In this document: piece by piece, positions 1 through 7,598 of the stretch
How the letters are laid out: the number at the start of each line of letters is the position of its first letter
Position numbering within the stretch: the first letter of the stretch is position 1
Source: Minisyncoccota bacterium
GTDB taxonomy: Bacteria; Patescibacteriota; Microgenomatia; UBA1400; PJMF01
NCBI GenBank assembly: GCA_014728425.1
Contig: WJLO01000102.1
Coordinates: 1-7,598, forward strand
Reading direction: 5' to 3'
DNA length: 7,598 nucleotides
Made by a program: the position numbers and the translations under genes
Notes under the pieces: generated by a model
Told to the model about the DNA's origin: nothing
What the model saw: only the letters and a program-made list of their open reading frames with translations
Database searches by the model: none

Positions 1-1
1 A

Positions 2-82
2 GATTGTTTTGGGTACCAACATGCTAATCAATCACCAAACTTAGGCTTAAATTATCAAAAACTAGCTAATCTCATAAATTAA
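2..82 (+). CDS. Possible 3' end of an upstream gene (partial, unidentified)
   Basis: One plus-strand frame is open from the window edge for 26 codons and stops at TAA (80-82). The peptide is rich in Asn, Gln and Leu and ends ...YQKLANLIN. The two other plus-strand frames stop by about position 44. It is followed by a small hairpin and then -10-like sequences, an order that would fit the end of one gene and the start of the next transcript. The stretch is far too short to assign a family, and an open run of 26 codons can occur by chance in AT-rich DNA. The upstream sequence would decide whether this is a real gene end. Confidence 0.3.
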   Translation, partial: DCFGYQHANQSPNLGLNYQKLANLIN

Positions 83-2191
<2,109 letters not shown>

Positions 2192-2204
2192 ACCAACTGG
2201 TCCA

Positions 2205-2211
2205 GAAAGGA
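2205..2211 (+). promoter_or_regulatory. Ribosome binding site of ppaC (short spacing)
   Basis: GAAAGGA lies in the 23-nt gap between the gyrB stop and the ppaC ATG. Only three bases separate its last A from the start codon, which is closer than usual. It still supports the ATG at 2215, because the active-site motif GHxxPDTD begins at residue 8 and leaves no room for a later start. Confidence 0.5.
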
Positions 2212-2214
2212 TCT

Positions 2215-3168
2215 ATGCCAACTACCTATATTATCGGCCATTGTAAACCAGATACTGATAGTGTGGTAGCTGCTATGGCTTTAGAATATTTATATCAACA
2301 ATGGCCGGAGTTTGGTTATCCTCATCCTCAAGCAGTTATTACTGATCCTTTAAACCCAGAAACTCAATATCTTTTTAACAAAGTAGATCTTAAACCACCA
2401 GCAATAATCACCGCTGCTAAGATATCAGACGATGATCAAGTGGTGTTGGTTGACCATAATGAAGCTTCTCAACGATTAGCTGATCTTAATGAGCAGCAAA
2501 TTGTAGAAATTGTAGATCATCATAAAGTCAACCTCAATCTCAACCAACCGATTTTTATGACCTTCAAACCTTGGGGTTCATCTGCAACCATTGTTTATTA
2601 TTTAATGAAAAAGTACCAAGTTAAGCCGCCCAAAAAACTGGCTTTACTCATGTTAGCAGCGATTTTATCTGACACTGTTGGATTTAAATCAGCTACTACT
2701 GTTAAGCAAGATAAAAAATTTGCCCAAGAACTAGCCAAAATTGCTCAAGTAAAAGACCTACCTGCTCTAACTTTAGAACTTTTTAAAGCTAAATCAAATC
2801 TAGCAAAACTCACAGATCAACAACTTGTTAAAAACGATTATAAAGTCTTTGACTTCGCTAAAAAAACCCTGATCGGCCAAGTAGAAACAGTAGAACAAGG
2901 CCAAATCTTGGCTAAACGTAAAACTGGTTTACTAACAGCCATGCAACAAGTTAAAGAACAGGAGCAAGTAGAACTCCTGTTTTTAATCGTTACTGATGTT
3001 TTAAAAGTAAACTCAAAACTATTAATTTTAAGCCAAGCCGAACAAACAGTAGCAGAACAAGCTTTTGCTGGCAAAACTCAAAATCAAATCTTAGATATTG
3101 GTGCTAAAATGAGCCGTAAAAAGGAAATTGCCCCAGCAATTGAAAAAACTTTAGCACAGCTAAAATAA
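2215..3168 (+). CDS. ppaC: Manganese-dependent inorganic pyrophosphatase (family II, DHH)
   Basis: This is a cytoplasmic enzyme that hydrolyses pyrophosphate to two phosphates, pulling DNA, RNA and aminoacyl-tRNA synthesis forward. At 317 aa it has the usual family II length. The N-terminal DHH domain shows GHCKPDTDS (H9, D13, D15), LVDHNE (D80), VDHH (101-103) and LSDTVGFKS (D153), which match the Mn-binding set of B. subtilis PpaC. The C-terminal DHHA2 domain has a lysine near 210 and SRKKE (300-304), matching the substrate-binding Arg and Lys of the family's SRKKQ motif. There is no CBS or DRTGG regulatory insert. Small departures are Cys10-Lys11 where GHxNPDTD is usual, and Glu304 instead of Gln. 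It lies 23 nt after gyrB and 30 nt before gyrA, so co-transcription is likely. Confidence 0.93.
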   Translation: MPTTYIIGHCKPDTDSVVAAMALEYLYQQWPEFGYPHPQAVITDPLNPETQYLFNKVDLKPPAIITAAKISDDDQVVLVDHNEASQRLADLNEQQIVEIVDHHKVNLNLNQPIFMTFKPWGSSATIVYYLMKKYQVKPPKKLALLMLAAILSDTVGFKSATTVKQDKKFAQELAKIAQVKDLPALTLELFKAKSNLAKLTDQQLVKNDYKVFDFAKKTLIGQVETVEQGQILAKRKTGLLTAMQQVKEQEQVELLFLIVTDVLKVNSKLLILSQAEQTVAEQAFAGKTQNQILDIGAKMSRKKEIAPAIEKTLAQLK

Positions 3169-3198
3169 AAAATGTCAGCAAGCATCAATACTTAAATC

Positions 3199-5907
3199 AT
3201 GAGTAACAATAAAGATCAAAAAAACCCACCAGCTGAGCAAAATGAAAACGAGACCAATGGTCACAACTTAATTGGTCAAGTTAAAGACTCTCAGTACGGC
3301 AAACTTAAGTACATCTCCATTGTTAAGGAGATGCAAAAATCTTATTTAGACTATGCCATGAGCGTGATTGTTTCTCGAGCATTACCAGATGTGCGGGATG
3401 GTCTAAAACCAGTCCACCGCCGCATTTTATACTCAATGTACAAAAGTGGGATTCATCATAAAAACGCTTATAAAAAAGCTGCTCGTATTGTTGGTGATGT
3501 TTTAGGCAAATACCACCCCCATGGTGATCAACCAGTGTACATGGCTTTGGTGCGGTTGGCACAAGAATTTAGCATGCGTTATCCTTTGATCGATGGTCAG
3601 GGCAACTTTGGCTCAATTGATGGAGACAGTCCAGCTGCCATGCGTTATACCGAGGCCAGATTAGATAAAATCTCACAAGAACTACTCACCGATCTAGACA
3701 AAGACACAGTAAAATTTGTGGAAAACTTTGACGGCTCAATGCAGGAGCCAGTAGTCTTGCCTGGTAGATTACCTAACTTGTTACTCATGGGCTCAGAAGG
3801 AATTGCCGTGGGAATGGCTACTAAAATTCCGCCCCACAACCTTACTGAGGTTTGTCAAGCTATTAAAGCCATGATTGCTCAAGGCCAAGCTACTGTAAAC
3901 CAAACTGACACCACCACAAAATCAGCTTCAGCAGCCAAGAAAAAAACTAGCAAAGCTCAAAACACCCCAGAGATCTCTTCTTCCGCTGCTATTGTCACTA
4001 AAATCATTAATACTAAGCCCAGCCAGTTAGCTGGTGATTTTAACAGTGAAATCACTTTTGATGAACTTACCCAACATATTCAGGCCCCAGATTTTCCTAC
4101 TGGCGGTATTATTTATGACTTTCAAGAAATTCAAAAAGCTTACCAAACTGGTAAAGGTAGAATCGTTACTCGAGCTAAAGCAACTATTGAAGAAAACAAA
4201 AAAGGCGGTTTTGAGATCATTGTTACTGAACTGCCTTATCAAGTTAACAAAGCTCGATTAATCAAAAAAATCGCCAACTTAGTCAAAAATAAAAAGATTC
4301 CAGGTATTCGTAATGTGCGCGATGACTCTGATCGTCAAGGTTTGCAAGTCACTATTGAGCTTAAACGTGATGCCAGGCCAAAAGTAGTGCTTAACAAGCT
4401 TTTTAAATACTCTAAACTGCAAACTAGCTTCCCTATGAACATGGTGGCTTTAAACAGTGATGGTATTCCTCAATTAATGAACTTACGCCAAGTCTTAAGA
4501 GAATATATTGGCCATCGTCAGTTGGTAGTGGTTCGTCGCAGTCAACACCAACTCCAGCAAGCCCGCGACCGAGCTCATATTTTAGAAGGTTTGCTAATTG
4601 CTTTAAAAAATCTTGATGATGTTATTGAGACCATTAAAAAATCTGCTGATACTAATGCTGCTCATCAGGCTTTAATGAAAAAATTTGGCTTAAGTGATCC
4701 TCAAGCTACTGCTATTTTAGAAATGCAACTTAAACGCTTGGCTGCTTTAGAACGCCAAAAAATTGAAGACGAATACAAAGAGATCCAACAAACCATTAAA
4801 GAACTAGTGGCTTTATTAAGTGATCCTAAAGAAATCCTGGCAGTGATTGTCGAAGAAACTGATGAGTTAATTAATCTTTATGGTGATGACCGCCGAAGTC
4901 AGCTAGTCAAAGGTAAGGCTGGAGAATTTAGTGAGGAAGACCTAGTGGCAAATGAACCTACTATGATCACTTTAACCAAAGGTGGTTATATTAAACGCCT
5001 CAATCCTAAAGCCTTTCGCTCTCAGTCTCGAGGAGGTAAGGGGAGCTCTGGCTTAAAAATGAAAGAAGAAGATATGGTTTTGTGCATGTTGGCAGCACAA
5101 ACTCATGACACCTTATTGTTCTTTACCAACTTAGGCAGGGTGTTTAAACTCAAAGCCTTTGAGATCAAAGAAAGTAGTCGCCAGGCCAAAGGTACTGCTA
5201 TTGTTAATCTACTCAGTTTACAGCCTAATGAAAGAATTCATTCTATCTTAACGCTAGACGAAGACCAAGACAAAAACAAATTTATTACCCTGATCACTCA
5301 AAACGGGTTAGTGAAAAAATCTGCTGTAAGTCTTTATGACAATATTAGACAAAACGGCATTATTGCCATCACTCTTAATGATGGTGATCAATTAGTTACT
5401 GGCAGTATTACCAGTGGCCAAGACCACATCATGCTCATCACCCATCAAGGCAAATCAATCCGCTTTGGTGAACAAGAGGTAAAATCTTCGCAACGTGATA
5501 CCAAAGGAGTAAAAGGAATCGCCTTAAAGAAAAATGATTATGTTATTGGAGCAGAAACTTTTGACCCTAGTATTGACAACCAAGCTGATGCTGCTTTACT
5601 TGTGGTCACTGAAAATGGTCTTGGTAAGCGTACTCAAATCAAACACTATCCTGTCCAAAAACGCTCTGGTTTGGGAGTAAAAGTCTCTGATGTAACTAAA
5701 AAAAGCGGTAAAATCGCTTCAGCGCGTTTAGTCACTGATAAGCATCAGGAGGTAGTGATCTCTACTAAATCAGGTCAAGCTATTAAGCTCCCTCTCACTA
5801 AAAAATCCATTCCCTTTTTAACCAGACCTACTCAAGGGGTAATCTTAATGAAGTTGAAGAAAAAAGATCAAGTTGTAGCAGTGGCCTTAACTATTGAAGA
5901 AGAATAA
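3199..5907 (+). CDS. gyrA: DNA gyrase subunit A
   Basis: This is the DNA cleavage and wrapping subunit of gyrase, 902 aa. A TAA lies two codons before the ATG, fixing the longest start; no Shine-Dalgarno is visible. A hydrophilic tail of about 40 residues precedes the winged-helix domain, which begins near [19 protein letters not shown]. Arg149-Tyr150 in [10 protein letters not shown] are the catalytic pair, and Leu191 stands where E. coli has the intercalating Ile174. Residues 227-284 are a low-complexity K/S/T/A-rich insertion before the tower strand ending PDFPTGGII. The tower and coiled coil run to about 570. The C-terminal domain (about 588-902) shows six blade repeats, starting near 588, 637, 695, 742, 798 and 850. 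Its GyrA-box reads QSRGGKG (609-615). Six blades plus the box favour GyrA over ParC. The residues equivalent to E. coli Ser83 and Asp87 are Gln111 and Met115. Confidence 0.9.
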   Translation: MSNNKDQKNPPAEQNENETNGHNLIGQVKDSQYGKLKYISIVKEMQKSYLDYAMSVIVSRALPDVRDGLKPVHRRILYSMYKSGIHHKNAYKKAARIVGDVLGKYHPHGDQPVYMALVRLAQEFSMRYPLIDGQGNFGSIDGDSPAAMRYTEARLDKISQELLTDLDKDTVKFVENFDGSMQEPVVLPGRLPNLLLMGSEGIAVGMATKIPPHNLTEVCQAIKAMIAQGQATVNQTDTTTKSASAAKKKTSKAQNTPEISSSAAIVTKIINTKPSQLAGDFNSEITFDELTQHIQAPDFPTGGIIYDFQEIQKAYQTGKGRIVTRAKATIEENKKGGFEIIVTELPYQVNKARLIKKIANLVKNKKIPGIRNVRDDSDRQGLQVTIELKRDARPKVVLNKLFKYSKLQTSFPMNMVALNSDGIPQLMNLRQVLREYIGHRQLVVVRRSQHQLQQARDRAHILEGLLIALKNLDDVIETIKKSADTNAAHQALMKKFGLSDPQATAILEMQLKRLAALERQKIEDEYKEIQQTIKELVALLSDPKEILAVIVEETDELINLYGDDRRSQLVKGKAGEFSEEDLVANEPTMITLTKGGYIKRLNPKAFRSQSRGGKGSSGLKMKEEDMVLCMLAAQTHDTLLFFTNLGRVFKLKAFEIKESSRQAKGTAIVNLLSLQPNERIHSILTLDEDQDKNKFITLITQNGLVKKSAVSLYDNIRQNGIIAITLNDGDQLVTGSITSGQDHIMLITHQGKSIRFGEQEVKSSQRDTKGVKGIALKKNDYVIGAETFDPSIDNQADAALLVVTENGLGKRTQIKHYPVQKRSGLGVKVSDVTKKSGKIASARLVTDKHQEVVISTKSGQAIKLPLTKKSIPFLTRPTQGVILMKLKKKDQVVAVALTIEEE

Positions 5908-5911
5908 AAAC

Positions 5912-7495
5912 CTACTGCTTTATTTGATACAATGCCCAAAGATCTTCTTGTTGGTCTATTAAACGATAATGTTGTTTCACCCAGGCTCGTAACTGCTTAA
6001 CCTGATCACAAAAAGGTTGATCACTTAAATGGTGATCGTAAAAACTACAGTCACTAAAAGTTAAAGAGCCTACTGGCGTATAATCAATAATCACTACTGG
6101 CTTATTAGCTTTTAGCCCTTGCCAAAACTCCTGCCAATGCTCATCTGTAGTATAACCAACAGTAAACAAAGGATTAAGATAAGCATAACGAGTAGGCGAA
6201 CGTCGTTTAGCAGCATAATTAACCATTGCACTACCACTCCACATTAATACATAATCATCAGCTTGAGTATGCTGCTGTAGATAATCAATAAAGTAACTCA
6301 CTTCTCCTGGAGGCATTCTAAAAGCAAAATTAATTTCATAATCAGCTCGCAGATGTAACAAGGCAGTGTAGAGCTGGTAGCTCAGATTAATTGATAAGGG
6401 GAAAACCATTATTATCAAAGCTAACTTGGCCAAGATTTCAGACCAGGCTTGGTTTTTTAATCTTAAAAACTGTTGTTGCACTTTAAATAAAGCATAAGCT
6501 GTTAAAATTGTTAACACTGGCAACCAAGTCATAAAATAATGACGATAAGAACGACCAGACACTAAAGTAAAGAGTAGTTCCATTGGTAACCAAATAACTG
6601 CGATTAACAAAACTGAGTCTAACTTTTGCCTATTTTTACTGATTAGCAACTGTTTTAAAGCTAGCGCCGCCCCTATGCCAGCATAAAAAACTAGTCCTGA
6701 TTGAGTTACTAAATCTAAACCAAACAGCAAAGCCTTAACTCGCTCGCTAAAACCAGCCTGGCTATAAATACTATTAAAATGCCAAACCTGATCCCAAAAA
6801 GCTGTTAGGGCCTGATGATAGGCAAAATAACTTACAATTACCAAGATACTAACTAAGGCGCCAACTCCATAATAAGCTAAGTTTTTCACTCTGGCTGACC
6901 AGCTTTTACTCTGAATCAGTAAAGCCAAAACAACAGCTACTTGAACAGCAATTAAATTGGGTTGTAAAAGAAATAACAGCGTAAACATTAGGCCTTGCAG
7001 CAATAAGAAAATCGGTTTTCCCAAACGCTGCCAAAGCCAATAAATCACCACACTCATAAACTGAATAACCAAAGCATATTCTTGAGCAAAGTTGCCTTTA
7101 TTAAATAACTGAGGGTGTAAGCTGTGAATCATCATTAATATAGCTATTAGCATCACAGTCCGACCCCATTTTTTACCTAACAACCAAGCAGCAGTAAGCC
7201 AACTAGCCAGCTGAAAAAAATACTCCACCAGCCACAAACCCCACAGTTGACCTTGAGAAACACTCATAGCTAAGTAATTAATCATTAAAATCAAAGGGGC
7301 TTTATGATCCCAAATGTCTTTATAAGGCACTAAACCATGGTTCATGAGCCAACCAATATACAAAAACACTCCGCTGTCAATAAAAGGTAATGATTTATTA
7401 AGGGAATAATAAAAAATCACTGAGCCAAAAGTTGTCAAAATCAGTACGCTTAGCAACCATTTTAGTTTGGTAGTGATAATTTTGTTGAACTTCAA
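5912..7495 (-). CDS. GT-C type membrane glycosyltransferase (ArnT/PMT-like, glycosyltransferase family 39-like)
   Basis: This is a predicted polytopic enzyme of 527 aa that would move a sugar from a polyprenyl-phosphate donor to an envelope acceptor; donor and acceptor cannot be read from the sequence. About eleven hydrophobic segments cover residues 12-372. The first outer loop has the acidic family pattern, with Asp40 in FIDSGV, then VPYKDIWDHKAPL (57-68), which places Asp60 and Asp63 near the membrane. SGRSYRHYFMTWLP (313-326) precedes the last segments. A soluble domain (about 373-527) carries RRSPTRYAYLNPLF and ends in a W-x-LY motif, both as I recall them from related bacterial proteins. 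The only two cysteines, 483 and 496, are in this domain. The start is TTG with AAAGGA 7 nt upstream, and no Met occurs before residue 51. It converges on gyrA, with 4 nt between stops, and follows a tRNA gene on the same strand. Confidence 0.82.
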   Translation of the reverse strand: MKFNKIITTKLKWLLSVLILTTFGSVIFYYSLNKSLPFIDSGVFLYIGWLMNHGLVPYKDIWDHKAPLILMINYLAMSVSQGQLWGLWLVEYFFQLASWLTAAWLLGKKWGRTVMLIAILMMIHSLHPQLFNKGNFAQEYALVIQFMSVVIYWLWQRLGKPIFLLLQGLMFTLLFLLQPNLIAVQVAVVLALLIQSKSWSARVKNLAYYGVGALVSILVIVSYFAYHQALTAFWDQVWHFNSIYSQAGFSERVKALLFGLDLVTQSGLVFYAGIGAALALKQLLISKNRQKLDSVLLIAVIWLPMELLFTLVSGRSYRHYFMTWLPVLTILTAYALFKVQQQFLRLKNQAWSEILAKLALIIMVFPLSINLSYQLYTALLHLRADYEINFAFRMPPGEVSYFIDYLQQHTQADDYVLMWSGSAMVNYAAKRRSPTRYAYLNPLFTVGYTTDEHWQEFWQGLKANKPVVIIDYTPVGSLTFSDCSFYDHHLSDQPFCDQVKQLRAWVKQHYRLIDQQEDLWALYQIKQ

Positions 7496-7502
7496 AACAG
7501 AG

Positions 7503-7508
7503 TCCTTT
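7503..7508 (-). promoter_or_regulatory. Ribosome binding site deciding the TTG start of the glycosyltransferase
   Basis: On the minus strand AAAGGA is followed by a 7-nt spacer and then TTG (7495-7493). This is near-ideal spacing. No ATG or GTG lies in frame between the tRNA and this TTG, and the first hydrophobic segment begins only about 11 residues later, so TTG is the best-supported start. Confidence 0.75.
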
Positions 7509-7520
7509 ACAAAAGTAAAG
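7505..7520 (-). other. Hairpin overlapping the glycosyltransferase ribosome binding site
   Basis: On the minus strand CTTTAC, a TTTT loop and GTAAAG form a perfect 6-bp inverted repeat. The last four bases (AAAG) are the first part of the AAAGGA Shine-Dalgarno sequence, so folding would hide part of it. The stem is mostly A-U and has no following U-run, so it is not an intrinsic terminator. It could modestly reduce translation or be chance. Confidence 0.4.
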
Positions 7521-7558
7521 CTGTTAATAAGTTTAATAGCTATTGTTAGTAATGAGTG

Positions 7559-7598
7559 TGGACTCAGGGGGACTTGAACCCCCGACCTTCTGTATGCC
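7559..7598 (-). tRNA. tRNA-Ala(GGC), 3' part only, cut by the window edge
   Basis: Read on the minus strand, the sequence has a 3' acceptor strand TGAGTCC (7566-7560) with discriminator A (7559). The T arm is a perfect GGGGG/CCCCC stem with loop TTCAAGT (7578-7572). The variable loop is AGGTC (7588-7584) and the 3' anticodon strand is ACAGA (7593-7589). Standard numbering puts GGC at positions 34-36 (7598-7596), followed by A37, so alanine is read. U70 (7562) is compatible with the G3:U70 alanine identity pair, but position 3 lies outside the window. CCA is not encoded, since CAC follows the discriminator. The isotype rests on a 5-nt variable loop. The gene is 63 nt upstream of the glycosyltransferase on the same strand. 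Confidence 0.85.

Noticed and set aside
4027..4261. Overlapping open frames on both strands inside gyrA (75 aa plus, 71 aa minus).
   Set aside because: They lie over conserved gyrA codons in other frames, have no recognisable domain or ribosome binding site, and are most simply shadows of an AT-rich coding region.
3199..5907. Calling subunit A ParC (topoisomerase IV).
   Set aside because: The C-terminal domain has six blade repeats and a recognisable, though altered, GyrA-box, which fit GyrA better.
6004..6037. Three GATCAC/GTGATC blocks (6004-6009, 6019-6024, 6032-6037), the last two able to form a hairpin, seen as a possible terminator or protein-binding site.
   Set aside because: They fall inside the glycosyltransferase coding sequence, over the DHHLSDQPFCDQ region where repeated His/Asp/Gln codons explain them, and no T-run follows.
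7559..7598. Reading the tRNA as tRNA-Cys (GCA) by shifting the anticodon one base.
   Set aside because: That would need a 4-nt variable loop or a displaced anticodon stem; standard spacing with variable loop AGGTC gives GGC, and U70 suits alanine.

Overview
The window reads as ordinary bacterial chromosome from an AT-rich genome. It carries one set of type IIA topoisomerase genes, a family II pyrophosphatase and a GT-C membrane glycosyltransferase, and no mobile element, CRISPR array or phage gene is visible. All four complete genes end in TAA or TAG and have no in-frame TGA. The divergent but intact housekeeping proteins, the compact layout and the membrane protein's type recall Patescibacteria (candidate phyla radiation). 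This lineage call is an inference of moderate to low confidence.

Positions 1-163 hold a possible 3' end of an upstream reading frame, a small hairpin and -10-like promoter sequences. Positions 164-5907 hold a tight plus-strand cluster: GyrB-type subunit B (gyrB), manganese-dependent inorganic pyrophosphatase (ppaC) and GyrA-type subunit A (gyrA), with gaps of only 23 and 30 nt. Positions 5912-7495 encode, on the minus strand, a multi-pass ArnT/PMT-like glycosyltransferase whose stop codon lies 4 nt from that of gyrA. It starts at a TTG with a good Shine-Dalgarno sequence that is partly inside a small hairpin. The window ends inside a minus-strand tRNA gene, most likely tRNA-Ala(GGC), cut exactly at the first anticodon base.

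GyrB (ATPase and TOPRIM) and GyrA (cleavage tyrosine and six-bladed DNA-wrapping domain) would form an A2B2 enzyme. The pyrophosphatase removes the PPi released by DNA, RNA and aminoacyl-tRNA synthesis, so the cluster can be read as a nucleic-acid housekeeping operon. The glycosyltransferase belongs to a separate, convergent unit concerned with the cell envelope.

I found no undescribed system. The points most worth a second look are in the topoisomerase: replacement of both quinolone-anchoring positions of GyrA, a roughly 54-residue low-complexity insertion in its core, an altered GyrA-box, and an insertion plus TOPRIM-flank changes in GyrB.
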